64,000 bases of DNA, taken from positions 868,001 through 932,000 of the forward strand of contig NZ_CP034072.1 of the NCBI RefSeq assembly GCF_003855255.1, read 5' to 3'. Origin of the DNA: Mycolicibacterium nivoides (GTDB lineage: Bacteria; Actinomycetota; Actinomycetes; Mycobacteriales; Mycobacteriaceae). Position 1 is the stretch's first letter. Every line of letters begins with the position of its first letter. The position numbers were made by a program, and so were the translations under genes. The notes beneath the pieces are model-generated. The model saw only the letters and a list, made by a program, of their open reading frames with translations, searched no databases and was not told the DNA's origin. Below, piece after piece: positions 54,401-62,587 of this stretch.

Positions 54401-54773
54401 GTTGCTGGCCACCGACAATCCCGACGTCCAGGTGGGCGGTGTGCGGTTCCGTGCCTGGCAGCCGCCCAGCGCGCTGCACCCGACGATCACCGTGGACTCC
54501 CCGCTGCGGTTCGAACTGGTGGACAGCAGTACAGGGCAGTCCAAGGGTGGCTGCACGTACCACGTGGCGCACCCGGGTGGGCGGTCCTACGACACCCCGC
54601 CGGTCAACGCGGTCGAGGCCGAGTCGCGGCGTGGCCGTCGATTCGAAGCGACGGGATTCACCCCGGGCACCATCGACCTGTCGGACCTGAGGGAGAAGCA
54701 GGCGCGCCAATCCACCGATGTCGGCGCGCCCGGAATTCTGGATCTCCGTCGGGTGCGTACCGTTCTTCACTGA
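51468..54773 (+). CDS. Transglutaminase-like/DUF2126 protein (Rv2566 type)
   Basis: A 1101-residue soluble protein. An N-terminal transglutaminase-fold domain holds Cys188 (GSCRDSAWLL), His237 (LHAWAEAY) and Asp253 (GLDPTSG), a complete triad. From about 330 (GGEPTFVSIDN) to the end is a DUF2126 domain (WYPGEPLPRWQIGLFWRTDG, RAEFCIDKLYSPD, PHFLIQDIAQV). ATG 51468 is chosen over GTG 51450 because MGIKVALEHRTSY matches the family start and GTGGGA lies upstream. It heads a four-gene operon of a predicted peptide-modifying system; its activity is not established. Confidence 0.93.
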   Translation: MGIKVALEHRTSYTFDRLVELHPHVIRLRPAPHSRTPIEAYSLTVEPAGHFINWQQDAFGNFLARLVFPDRARTLTITVGLIADLKVINPFDFFIEDYAETFGFEYPKALLEDLKPYLRPVDEEDEGSGPGELVKAWVSNFTVPPGTRTIDYLVALNRAVNADVGYSVRMEPGVQTPDVTLRTGIGSCRDSAWLLVSILRQLGLAARFVSGYLVQLTSDVQALDGPSGPAADFTDLHAWAEAYIPGAGWIGLDPTSGLFAGEGHIPLSATPHPESAAPITGATGPCESTLEFSNVVTRIHEDPRVTLPYTDAAWTAITKLGAEVDQRLADGDVRLTVGGEPTFVSIDNQVDPEWTTDADGEHKRERASVLAARLKAVWAPAGLIQRSQGKWYPGEPLPRWQIGLFWRTDGQPLWNDAALLADPWGGEVPALADDAGQRILAAVAADFGLPARQVRPAYEDALSRLAAAVRQPAGEPVAAADDLAEDTPGARAELLARLDTSIDQPTAYVLPLHRRADGSGWASADWQLRRGRIVLTEGDSPAGLRLPLDAISWHPPRPSYDADPLSRGTDVRAEPDEAELEPADDAPTTALVAEIRSGFLYVYLPPTEELDDFVDLVARIESAAAKLDTPVVIEGYGPPPDARIASMSITPDPGVIEVNVAPTASFAEQSAQLETLYEQARQARLSTESFDVDGTHGGTGGGNHITLGGITPADSPLLRRPDLLVSLLTYWQRHPSLSYLFAGRFIGTTSQAPRVDEGRSGALYELEIAFAEIARLTDAGGTSQAWVTDRALRHLLTDITGNTHRAEFCIDKLYSPDSARGRLGLLELRGFEMPPHFQMAMVQSLLVRALVARFWDEPLRAPLIRHGANLHGRYLLPHFLIQDIAQVAADLRAHGINFDTSWLDPFTEFRFPRVGTTVCDGVEIELRGAIEPWNVLGEESTAGGTARYVDSSVERVQVRLVGADRHRYIVTANGYPIPLLATDNPDVQVGGVRFRAWQPPSALHPTITVDSPLRFELVDSSTGQSKGGCTYHVAHPGGRSYDTPPVNAVEAESRRGRRFEATGFTPGTIDLSDLREKQARQSTDVGAPGILDLRRVRTVLH

Positions 54774-57463
54774 TGGTTCTACGTGCGAATGGCTCACCGG
54801 AGTCCGCCCAAGCCACCGGTGTAATCGCGGACACCGGTGTGGATGTTGACGGCTTGCTGGCCGCCTACTGCCGCTCCCGGGCCCAGCAGGCGCTGTTCGA
54901 CATGCGCGACGACGGTGGCGGTGCCGGTTACGACGAGCTGGTCGATGCCTCGGGCGATGTCCGCCCGGCCTGGCGGGAGCTGGCCGAAGGCGTGGGTGAG
55001 CGCGGCCGCGACGGGCTGGACCGGCTGCGTGCCGTGGTGCGCGGCCTCGTCGACAACGACGGCATCACCTACATCCAGGTGGACCGCCACGGGGAAGTGG
55101 TCACCGACGGCGACGGGACCGCGGTGCCCGGTCCCTGGCGTCTCGATGCCCTGCCGCTGGTCGTCTCGGCACAGGATTGGGACGGCCTGGAATCGGGTCT
55201 GGTGCAGCGTTCCCGGTTGCTGGATGCGGTTCTCGGCGATCTGTACGGGGCCCGTCGCTCGATCACCAGCGGGGTGCTGCCCGCCGAGTTGCTGTTCGCC
55301 CATCCCGGATACCTGCGCGCCGCCCGCGGCATCGTGGTGCCCGGGCGTCATCAGCTGTTCCTGCACGGCTGCGACATCAGCCGCGGCGACGACGGCGCAT
55401 TCGTCGTCAACGCGGACTGGACGCAGGCGCCGTCGGGCGCCGGCTACGCCCTGGCGGACCGACGGGTCATCGCCCATGCGGCGCCTGACCTCTACGAGCG
55501 GATCGGCCCGCGGCCGGCCTCACCCTGGGCCCAGGCGCTGCGCCTGGCGCTGCTCGACGCGGCACCCGAGGCCGCCGAGGAACCCGTTGTGGTGGTGCTC
55601 AGCCCCGGTATCCATTCCGAGACCGCCTTCGACCAGGCGTACCTGGCCGGAGTGCTCGGCTTTCCACTCGTCGAGAGTGCCGATCTCGTGGTCCGTGACG
55701 GCACGCTGTGGATGCGGTCGCTGGGCACCCTCAAACGCGTCGACGTGGTGTTGCGCCGCGTCGACGCCGATTACATGGACCCGCTCGATCTGCGCCCCGA
55801 TTCCCGGCTCGGCGTGGTCGGCCTGGTCGAGGTGTTGCGCCGTGGCGCGGTGACGGTGGTCAACACGCTGGGAAGCGGAGTCCTGGAAAGTCCGGGTCTG
55901 GCACGGTTTTTGCCGCAGTTGGCCGAGCTGTTGCTCGACGAGACGCCGCAACTGACGACCGCTCCGATGTACTGGGGCGGCATCGACATCGAGCGCTCCC
56001 ATCTGCTCACCAAACTGTCCTCGCTGTTGATCAAGCCGGTGAGCGGCGGCGAGACCATCGTCGGTCCCATGCTGTCGGCGGCCGCCCGCGAGAAGCTGTC
56101 GGCCCGTATCGAGGCCGAACCGGGCGAGTGGATGGGGCAGGAGCTTCCTCAGTTCTCCACCGCACCAACCGATTACCGGGCCAATGGGCTGTCGGCCGGA
56201 AATGTCGGCATGCGGTTGTTCACGGTGGCCCAACGCGGCGGGTATGCCCCCATGATCGGTGGGCTGGGGTATGTGGTCGCACCTGGGCATGCCGCCTACC
56301 GGATGAACACCCTTGCCGCCAAGGATGTTTGGGTACGCACACCGCAACGGGTCACCGCCGAGCGCGGCCCCGTGATCTCGGTCGAGCTGGTGGCTCCCGG
56401 CACGATCCCCAGCTCCACCCGGGCGGTCAGCTCGCCCCGTGTGCTCTCGGACCTGTTCTGGATGGGGCGCTACGCCGAACGCGCCGAGGGGACGGCCCGG
56501 TTGCTCACGGTCACCCGCGAGCGCTACCACGAATTCCGCTACCGCCCGGATCTCGAAGAGAGCCAGTGCGTCCCGGTGCTGTTGGCGGCGCTCGGCTCGA
56601 TCACGGGCACCGATACCGGCGACACCGACGACGACCACGAGATGATCGCGATCGCCCCGGCCACCCTGTGGTCGGCCACTGCGGACCGGCACCGGCCGGG
56701 CTCGCTCGCCCAATCGGTCGAGCGCCTCGCGCTGGCCGCGCGGGCGGTGCGTGACCAGATGTCCAACGACACCTGGATGGTGTTGGCCGGGGTCGAACGC
56801 GCGGTGTTGCGGCCGTCGGCCGCTCTGCCCGAGTCGCCTACCGCCGCCGACCTCTATCTCGCCAACGCGCACAGCCAGACCCTGGCCGGAATGCTCGCGC
56901 TGTCCGGGGTGGCCGCGGAGTCGATGGTGCAAGACATCGGCTGGACCATGATGGATCTGGGCAAGCGCATCGAGCGGGGCCTGGCGCTGACCGCGTTGCT
57001 GCGCGCCACCCTGACGAAGATGCGCAGCGCCGAAGCCGAGCGCGCGGTGACCGAATCTGCGTTGGTGGCCTGTGAATCGTCGGTGATCTACCGGCGGCGC
57101 AATCCCGGCCAGATCAATATCGCGGCGATCGCCGAACTGGTGTTGTTCGATGCGGAGAACCCCAGATCGTTGATCTACCAGCTGGAGCGGATCCGGTCCG
57201 GTCTCAAGACCCTGCCCGGATCGTCGGGCTCGTCGCGTTCGGAACGTTTGGTCGACGAACTGGCCACGCGGTTGCGCCGGCTCGACCCGGCCGACCTAGA
57301 GGAGGTCACCGGCGAGGGGACACGCGCCGAACTGGCGGCGCTGCTCGACGGCATGCATGCGGGCCTGCGGGACCTGTCCGTCGTGATCACCGCGGCCCAC
57401 CTGTCCCTGCCCGGCGGCATGCAACCGCTGTGGGGACCGGACGAACGACGGGTGGTGCCATGA
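54773..57463 (+). CDS. Circularly permuted ATP-grasp/alpha-E fusion protein (Rv2567 type)
   Basis: An 896-residue protein. Residues about 80-545 form a circularly permuted ATP-grasp domain (GVLPAELLFAHPGYLRAARG, FVVNADWTQAPSGAGYALADR, VDADYMDPLDL, SSLLIKPVSGGE). From about 553 an alpha-E helical domain follows (SDLFWMGRYAERAEGTARLL, GWTMMDLGKRIERGLALT). In many bacteria these are separate genes. ATP-grasp enzymes ligate carboxylates to amines, so it may build or extend a peptide. It overlaps the upstream stop (TGATG). Confidence 0.93.
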   Translation: MVLRANGSPESAQATGVIADTGVDVDGLLAAYCRSRAQQALFDMRDDGGGAGYDELVDASGDVRPAWRELAEGVGERGRDGLDRLRAVVRGLVDNDGITYIQVDRHGEVVTDGDGTAVPGPWRLDALPLVVSAQDWDGLESGLVQRSRLLDAVLGDLYGARRSITSGVLPAELLFAHPGYLRAARGIVVPGRHQLFLHGCDISRGDDGAFVVNADWTQAPSGAGYALADRRVIAHAAPDLYERIGPRPASPWAQALRLALLDAAPEAAEEPVVVVLSPGIHSETAFDQAYLAGVLGFPLVESADLVVRDGTLWMRSLGTLKRVDVVLRRVDADYMDPLDLRPDSRLGVVGLVEVLRRGAVTVVNTLGSGVLESPGLARFLPQLAELLLDETPQLTTAPMYWGGIDIERSHLLTKLSSLLIKPVSGGETIVGPMLSAAAREKLSARIEAEPGEWMGQELPQFSTAPTDYRANGLSAGNVGMRLFTVAQRGGYAPMIGGLGYVVAPGHAAYRMNTLAAKDVWVRTPQRVTAERGPVISVELVAPGTIPSSTRAVSSPRVLSDLFWMGRYAERAEGTARLLTVTRERYHEFRYRPDLEESQCVPVLLAALGSITGTDTGDTDDDHEMIAIAPATLWSATADRHRPGSLAQSVERLALAARAVRDQMSNDTWMVLAGVERAVLRPSAALPESPTAADLYLANAHSQTLAGMLALSGVAAESMVQDIGWTMMDLGKRIERGLALTALLRATLTKMRSAEAERAVTESALVACESSVIYRRRNPGQINIAAIAELVLFDAENPRSLIYQLERIRSGLKTLPGSSGSSRSERLVDELATRLRRLDPADLEEVTGEGTRAELAALLDGMHAGLRDLSVVITAAHLSLPGGMQPLWGPDERRVVP

Positions 57464-58377
57464 CCGAACCCGGCACTCGCTGCTACGAGATCACCCATCG
57501 CACCGTCTACCGATACTCCGACGATGTCACCAGCTCCTACGGTCGTGGCTTTCTGACGCCTCGTGACCTCGACTGGCAGCGTTGCCTGTCCCACGAGCTG
57601 GTGATCGAACCGGACGCGGCCGACCGTTCCACCAGCCGCGACGCCTACGGCAACATCAGCTCGTATTTTCACGTGACCGAACGTCACCGCACTCTGAGCA
57701 TCACCAGCCACTCCGTGGTGGAGGTGGATCCGCCTGAGCCCGAACGTTATTCAGGTGCATCCGCGCGGGCGCCGTGGGAGCTGGCCCGGCCGGTCGGCGG
57801 GGACGGCGCGCTGGCTGCCGAGTTCACTCTGGACCTCTCTCCGCCGGAGATCACCGATGCCGTGCGGGAGTACGCCGCACCGAGTTTCGTGCCCGGACGG
57901 CCGCTGATCGACGTGCTGCGCGAACTGACGTCGAGGATCTATTCCGACTTCACCTACCGGTCGGGTTCGACGACGGTGTCCACCCAGGTGGCCGAGGTGC
58001 TGGCGGCGCGCGAGGGAGTGTGTCAGGACTTCGCCCGGCTCGCCATCGCCTGCCTGCGCGCCAACGGCCTGGCTGCCAGTTACGTCTCGGGTTATCTGGC
58101 CACCGATCCGCCGCCCGGTAAGGAACGCATGATCGGGGTGGACGCCACGCACGCCTGGGCGTCGGTCTGGACACCGCAGAACGTCTGGCTGGGAATGGAT
58201 CCCACCAACGACCAGATGGTCGACGAGCGCTACATCGCTGCCGGATTCGGCCGTGATTATGCCGACGTACCCCCGTTGCGGGGCATCATCTACACGGATT
58301 CGGACAGTAGCGTGATCGAGGTATCGGTCGACGTGGCGCCGTACCGGCCGGATCGAGAAGGGTTGCTGCATGCGTGA
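57460..58377 (+). CDS. Transglutaminase-like cysteine peptidase family protein
   Basis: A 305-residue protein with an N-terminal beta domain (ITHRTVYRYSDDVTSSYGRGFL) and a transglutaminase core. The triad is Cys188 (EGVCQDFARL), His231 (ATHAWASVW) and Asp247 (GMDPTND). Such folds cleave or form amide bonds. The start overlaps the ATP-grasp stop (ATGA) and the stop overlaps the next gene by eight bases, so the four genes from 51468 form one coupled operon. Confidence 0.93.
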   Translation: MTEPGTRCYEITHRTVYRYSDDVTSSYGRGFLTPRDLDWQRCLSHELVIEPDAADRSTSRDAYGNISSYFHVTERHRTLSITSHSVVEVDPPEPERYSGASARAPWELARPVGGDGALAAEFTLDLSPPEITDAVREYAAPSFVPGRPLIDVLRELTSRIYSDFTYRSGSTTVSTQVAEVLAAREGVCQDFARLAIACLRANGLAASYVSGYLATDPPPGKERMIGVDATHAWASVWTPQNVWLGMDPTNDQMVDERYIAAGFGRDYADVPPLRGIIYTDSDSSVIEVSVDVAPYRPDREGLLHA

Positions 58378-59395
58378 TTTCAACTGCCCCAACTGTGGTC
58401 AGCACCTGGCATTCGAGAACTCCCTGTGCCTTTCGTGCGGCAGTGCGCTGGGGTTCTCGGTCGACGACATGGCGCTGCTGGTGATCACCGACACCGACCA
58501 GAGCGACCACGCCGGCGCGGTCGACGAGGACCAGTATCAGCTGTGCGCCAATCTGCATCTGGCCGAGTGCAATTGGCTCGTCCGGATCGGGCAGGGCGGC
58601 CAGCTGTGTGCCTCATGTGCACTCACCCGCACCCGGCCGGCCGACACCGACACCGCGGCGATGGCGTCGTTCGCCGACGCGGAGAAGGCCAAGCGCCGGT
58701 TGATCGCCGAGCTGCACGAGCTGAAGCTGCCGATCGTCGGCCGTGACCAGGATTCTCAGTTCGGACTGGCGTTCGACCTGCTCTCCAGCGAGTCCGACAA
58801 GGTGTTCACCGGCCATCACAACGGTGTCATCACCCTGGATCTCGCCGAAGGCGACGATGTGCACCGCGAGCAGCTGCGGATCGCGATGGACGAGCCGTAC
58901 CGCACTCTGCTGGGCCACTTCCGCCACGAGATCGGTCACTACTACTTCTACCGATTGGTCGCCCCGTCAGAGGACTACTCCGCGCGGTTCCGTGAGTTGT
59001 TCGGGGATCCGGACGCCGACTATCAGGCCGCCCTGGACCGTCATTACCAGGACGGTCCGCCCGCGGGCTGGGAAGACGAGTTCGTGTCGTCGTATGCCAG
59101 CATGCACGCGGCCGAGGACTGGGCCGAGACGTTCGCGCACTATCTGCACATCCGCGACACCCTGGATACCGCGGCGGCCTACGGGTTTGCCCCGGCCGGG
59201 GCAACCTTCGATCGGAAACTGCTGGGGCCCAGCGGGTTCGACACCATCATCGAGATGTGGCTGCCACTGGCATGGTCGCTGAACATGGTGAACCGATCGA
59301 TGGGCCACGATGACCTGTACCCGTTCGTGTTGCCCCCGGCGGTGCTGGAGAAGATGCGGTTCGTTCACACCGTCATCGACGAGGTCACCGCCTAG
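58370..59395 (+). CDS. Zinc-ribbon putative metallopeptidase
   Basis: A 341-residue protein. The N-terminus has a zinc ribbon (Cys6, Cys9, Cys20, Cys23) and a second cysteine set (Cys59, Cys67, Cys80, Cys83). The catalytic motif is HEIGHYY (186-192) with a downstream acidic segment (AEDWAETFAHYLHI), as in the putative zinc-binding metallopeptidase family (DUF4344/Peptidase_Mx-like). It closes the transglutaminase/ATP-grasp operon and could cut or trim the system's product; that is inference. Confidence 0.85.
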   Translation: MRDFNCPNCGQHLAFENSLCLSCGSALGFSVDDMALLVITDTDQSDHAGAVDEDQYQLCANLHLAECNWLVRIGQGGQLCASCALTRTRPADTDTAAMASFADAEKAKRRLIAELHELKLPIVGRDQDSQFGLAFDLLSSESDKVFTGHHNGVITLDLAEGDDVHREQLRIAMDEPYRTLLGHFRHEIGHYYFYRLVAPSEDYSARFRELFGDPDADYQAALDRHYQDGPPAGWEDEFVSSYASMHAAEDWAETFAHYLHIRDTLDTAAAYGFAPAGATFDRKLLGPSGFDTIIEMWLPLAWSLNMVNRSMGHDDLYPFVLPPAVLEKMRFVHTVIDEVTA

Positions 59396-59407
59396 ACCGC
59401 CGACAGG

Positions 59408-60019
59408 TTACCCGGGATCGAGTATCCCGTGGGCGAGGCGGGTGAGCGCCCCTTTGATCTGCTCGACGCTCAGCCCACGCGCACGCTGGTGGGTGAAGCT
59501 TTCCGCCGCCAAGGGGGCCAGTAGCACATCCACCAGCGGATCCGGTTCGGCCACACCGGCTTCCATCAACAGGGCGCGCACATGCGCGGCCCAGAAACCG
59601 TAGGCGCCGGTCGCGAACCGGGCGCCCCCGGTCTCGGCGCCGAGTGCCAGATCGGCATGCGTATCCAGGAGTTCGGCCATCGCCGCGTAGAACGCGGAGA
59701 GCCGCTCGGCCGGTGGCGCGCCCGGGCCAAGCGGTGGTTCGCCTGACAACAACTGCTGCTGCAGTGCGCGTTCGTGTTCGTCGAGCAGCGCCTCGGCAAT
59801 GGCGGCGGTGCTGGGGTAACGGCGATAGAGCGTGCCGCGCCCGACGTGGGCTGCCGTGGCGATGTGGTCCATCGTGACCGTTCGAGGATCGCGGCCGGCG
59901 AACACCGTGGCGGCTGCCGCAAGAATCTTGGCGCGGTTGCGGGCCGCGTCGGCCCGCTCCGCGCCGGCCCGTCCGGTGCCGGCGTCGTCGGACGCAAGGA
60001 GGTCTGCGCCGATGTCCAT
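59408..60019 (-). CDS. TetR-family regulator of the azoreductase-SMR operon
   Basis: A 203-residue TetR repressor with helix-turn-helix at about 25-72 (RAKILAAAATVFAGRDPRTVTMDHIATAAHVGRGTLYRRY shortened to its key motif HVGRGTLYRRYP). ATG 60019 is used; a longer reading covers the operator. It diverges from the azoreductase gene across two related inverted repeats, so it probably controls both directions. Confidence 0.9.
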   Translation of the reverse strand: MDIGADLLASDDAGTGRAGAERADAARNRAKILAAAATVFAGRDPRTVTMDHIATAAHVGRGTLYRRYPSTAAIAEALLDEHERALQQQLLSGEPPLGPGAPPAERLSAFYAAMAELLDTHADLALGAETGGARFATGAYGFWAAHVRALLMEAGVAEPDPLVDVLLAPLAAESFTHQRARGLSVEQIKGALTRLAHGILDPG

Positions 60020-60045
60020 CACTGCACTGTAGCCGATCCGGGAAA

Positions 60046-60102
60046 TAAGTGGACGAATTGTCCGGTTATCTGGAACGCTAAACCGGACGTAGTGTCCACT
60101 TA
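60046..60102. promoter_or_regulatory. Paired TetR operators, mirror-image copies
   Basis: Site 1 (60046-60067) reads TAAGTGGAC-N5-GTCCGGTT; site 2 (60081-60102) is its inverted copy, AACCGGAC-N5-GTCCACTTA. Each has an inner GGAC-N5-GTCC palindrome. The two are separated by 13 bases in the gap between the divergent TetR and azoreductase genes, one near each start. Confidence 0.8.
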
Positions 60103-60115
60103 CCTGGAGGTTGTC

Positions 60116-60769
60116 ATGCCCACGCTTCTTCACATCGACGCCAGTGCCCGCAATCGCTCCGTGAGTCGCCGGATCGGCGCGGAGTTCGCCCGGTCCTGGC
60201 GGGCTGCCCGTCCGGATGGCCGGTACCTCTACCGAGATGTCGCGGCCGATCCGGTGCCGTTCATCGGGGAGGGCTGGACGGAACTCTGTGACGCGGTGCT
60301 GGCTGCCGGCAGTACCGACCTGGACCGGCTCGAGGAGTTGGCGCGCACGCCGGAGCAGGCCGCGGCCTGGGCCATCGTGGAACCGCTGCTGGGTGAACTG
60401 CGCTCGGCCGACATCGTGCTGATCGCAACGCCGATGTACAACTACTCCATCCCGGCCTCGCTCAAGGCCTGGCTGGACCAGGTGACTTTTCCGCGAATGT
60501 CCCTGGCGCCGAGACGGTTTGTCGTGGCTACGGCACGAGGCGGTGCGTACTCACCGGGCTCGCCGAAGGCGCAGTTCGACTACCAGGAACGGTTCCTGCG
60601 GGATTTCGTCGCCGGACACTACGGCGTGGCCGACACCGTGTTCATCAACGCCGAGATGGCCAACGCGCGGGTGGATCCCGCGTTGGCGCGGTTTCGGTCC
60701 ATGCACGACGATTCAACCGCGCAGGCCCTTGCGGCGGCTCGCACTCTCGGCAAGGAGTACGCGAAATGA
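60116..60769 (+). CDS. FMN-dependent NADH-azoreductase/quinone reductase
   Basis: A 217-residue flavodoxin-fold protein of the AzoR family: HIDASARNRSVSRRIGAEFA binds the FMN phosphate, PMYNYSIPASLKAWLDQV is the family signature, and ARGGAYSPGSP follows. It reduces quinones or azo compounds and can protect against electrophile stress. GGAGG lies seven bases before the ATG. The stop overlaps the SMR efflux gene, and expression is probably released by the divergent TetR. Confidence 0.92.
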   Translation: MPTLLHIDASARNRSVSRRIGAEFARSWRAARPDGRYLYRDVAADPVPFIGEGWTELCDAVLAAGSTDLDRLEELARTPEQAAAWAIVEPLLGELRSADIVLIATPMYNYSIPASLKAWLDQVTFPRMSLAPRRFVVATARGGAYSPGSPKAQFDYQERFLRDFVAGHYGVADTVFINAEMANARVDPALARFRSMHDDSTAQALAAARTLGKEYAK

Positions 60770-61086
60770 GCTGGCTGGTACTGGGTTTGGCCGGGCTGGT
60801 GGAGATCGCCTGGTCGCAGAGCATCAAGCCGACCGAAGGATTCACCCGTCCGCTACCCACGATGGTGTGCGTCGCGGTCGGGGCGTTGTCGGTGTACCTG
60901 CTGTCGTTGGCCATGCGCGGTCTGCCCGTCGGCACCGCCTACGCGGTCTTCACCGGCATCGGCGCGGTAGGTGCCATCGCGCTGGGCGTGCTCATCCACC
61001 GTGACCCGTTGAGCGTGGGGCGGGCCCTGGCCCTGTCGATGATCGTGGGAGGGATCGCGCTGGCCCGGTTCACGAATCCGGATTGA
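60766..61086 (+). CDS. Small multidrug resistance (SMR) transporter, SugE/Gdx-like
   Basis: A 106-residue protein with four membrane helices. The essential Glu is Glu13 in LAGLVEIAW; GFTRPLP and LPVGTAYAVFTGIGAVGAI are SMR signatures, and the loop after helix 1 resembles the SugE/guanidinium-exporter branch rather than EmrE. It functions as a dimer exporting small cations. The ATG overlaps the azoreductase stop. It overlaps the convergent gene by 17 bases. Confidence 0.9.
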   Translation: MSWLVLGLAGLVEIAWSQSIKPTEGFTRPLPTMVCVAVGALSVYLLSLAMRGLPVGTAYAVFTGIGAVGAIALGVLIHRDPLSVGRALALSMIVGGIALARFTNPD

Positions 61087-61672
61087 CCCCGGTGGCCGCC
61101 AGGTAGGCGCGTCCCCGCGGGGCGAGCCGGTAGCCGACGTCGAGGCTGATGGTCAGGCCCAGTCCCTTGAGTTGGCGCACCCGTCGCTTGAACCGTGGCA
61201 CCTCGAGGCCGACGCTCGCCGCCAGATCCGGTGCGCGGACGGCCTCGTTGGCCGCGATCATCGCCAGGTACCGACGGGTCCACGCACCGTCGGTGCCGGC
61301 CGCGTCCCAGCGGTCCAGCCGCGCGTCGATGGCCTGGACGTCGGCGTCGGAAAGCGTGTCGTCGGCCGCCAGGTCGGGCCGCTCGTCCGGACCCAGGTAC
61401 GAGACCGCGATGAGGTAGGTGTGCGCGGCGGGCCTCTGGTCGAGCTGGGCCTGTGCCGCTGCGGCATCCGGATATCCGGCGGCGCGGGCCTGCCAGGCAC
61501 TGACTCGGTAGTCGCCGGGGTATTCGGTGACCGACCCGATTCGGATCGTGCCGGCCTGGGTGCGTTGGGTTCCGCCCGGCTTGGCCCGGGGCTTGTCCCA
61601 GCGCCGTAGCACCAGTGAGATGGTCCCGTCGGCAATGCCATCGGCAGTCGGCCGATCTAACAGCACGATCAC
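61070..61672 (-). CDS. Possible ASCH-domain protein with C-terminal winged helix
   Basis: A 200-residue protein. The N-terminal half (VIVLLDRPTADGIADGTISLVLRRWDKPRAK, shortened to ISLVLRRWDKP as key motif) resembles an ASCH fold, which binds RNA or modified nucleotides. The C-terminal 60 residues (LAASVGLEVPRFKRRVRQLKGLGL) look like a winged helix. Family assignment is tentative. GTG codons at 61672 and 61666 are both possible starts; a TACGAT hexamer lies just upstream. Confidence 0.6.
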   Translation of the reverse strand: MIVLLDRPTADGIADGTISLVLRRWDKPRAKPGGTQRTQAGTIRIGSVTEYPGDYRVSAWQARAAGYPDAAAAQAQLDQRPAAHTYLIAVSYLGPDERPDLAADDTLSDADVQAIDARLDRWDAAGTDGAWTRRYLAMIAANEAVRAPDLAASVGLEVPRFKRRVRQLKGLGLTISLDVGYRLAPRGRAYLAATGVNPDS

Positions 61673-61711
61673 GATCGTATGTCGCAACCCTGCTTTCGCC
61701 GCAGGCGTTCC

Positions 61712-61724
61712 TAGGATCGCCGCG
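61712..61724 (+). promoter_or_regulatory. -10 element predicting a leaderless mRNA
   Basis: TAGGAT (61712-61717) fits the mycobacterial TANNNT -10 pattern, and the GTG start codon begins seven bases after it. No Shine-Dalgarno sequence is present. The -35 is not clear. Confidence 0.5.
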
Positions 61725-62557
61725 TGACTGATCGCTACGGTTCCGACATTCTGGCCCGAAATCCGCACACCCCGAAGCTGACTCGATCGGCGGAGCAGCC
61801 CGCGGAGAAGGGCCTGGTCGTCGAGGATGCCCAGAGCGGCTACGTGGGCGCGGTGGTGCGGATCGAGGGTGGCCGGGTCGAACTCGAAGACCGTAGGGGC
61901 AAGGTGCGGGCTTTCCCGATGGGGCCGGGTTTCCTGATCGACGGCAAGCCGGTGAGTCTCGTGGTGCCCAAGCGGACCGCCGCGCCGGCACGCACGGCGT
62001 CGGGATCGGTCGCGGTACCCAATGCCAAGGCGCGGGTCGCGCTGGCCAGCCGGATCTATGTGGAAGGCCGCCACGACGCCGAGCTCGTCGAGCAGGTCTG
62101 GGGCGCCGATCTGCGTATCGAAGGTGTCGTCGTCGAGTACCTCGGCGGCGTCGACGACCTGGCCGGCATCGTGGCCGAGTTCGCGCCCGGACCGGGACGC
62201 CGTCTGGGCGTGCTGGTCGATCACCTGGTGACCGGTTCCAAGGAAGCACGCATCGCCGAGGCGGTGCGCCGTGGCCCTGGCGGTGGGCACACCCTGGTGG
62301 TCGGGCACCCGTTCGTCGACATCTGGCAGTCCGTCAAACCGGCCCGGCTCGGGATGAAGGCCTGGCCGGCCATCCCGCGCAACGTGGAGTGGAAACACGG
62401 CATCTGTGCGGCGCTGGGCTGGCCGCACCAGGACCAGGCCGACATCGCGCGGGCGTGGCAGCGGATCCGCGGCCGGGTCCGGGACTGGAACGACCTGGAG
62501 CCCGCGCTGATCGGCCGGGTCGAGGAACTGATCGACTTCGTCACCGCGCCGGCGTAG
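61724..62557 (+). CDS. DUF3097-family protein
   Basis: A 277-residue soluble actinobacterial protein of unknown function. Conserved-looking blocks are DRYGSDILARNPHTPKL at the start, SRIYVEGRHDAELVEQVWG and YLGGVDDLAG, which recall a TOPRIM-like strand-helix arrangement, and GHPFVDIWQSVKP near the C-terminus. The GTG start has no ribosome-binding site, while TAGGAT at 61712-61717 is placed to start transcription at the GTG, indicating a leaderless mRNA. Confidence 0.85.
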   Translation: MTDRYGSDILARNPHTPKLTRSAEQPAEKGLVVEDAQSGYVGAVVRIEGGRVELEDRRGKVRAFPMGPGFLIDGKPVSLVVPKRTAAPARTASGSVAVPNAKARVALASRIYVEGRHDAELVEQVWGADLRIEGVVVEYLGGVDDLAGIVAEFAPGPGRRLGVLVDHLVTGSKEARIAEAVRRGPGGGHTLVVGHPFVDIWQSVKPARLGMKAWPAIPRNVEWKHGICAALGWPHQDQADIARAWQRIRGRVRDWNDLEPALIGRVEELIDFVTAPA

Positions 62558-62587
62558 TCCGTCGTGTCGGCGTGGTAAGCAGAAAGC

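Noticed and set aside
54263..54772. In-frame N-terminal extension of the ATP-grasp protein overlapping the DUF2126 gene
   Set aside because: Arg/Gly-rich out-of-frame sequence of the upstream gene; the ATG at 54773 gives a normal start with TGATG coupling.
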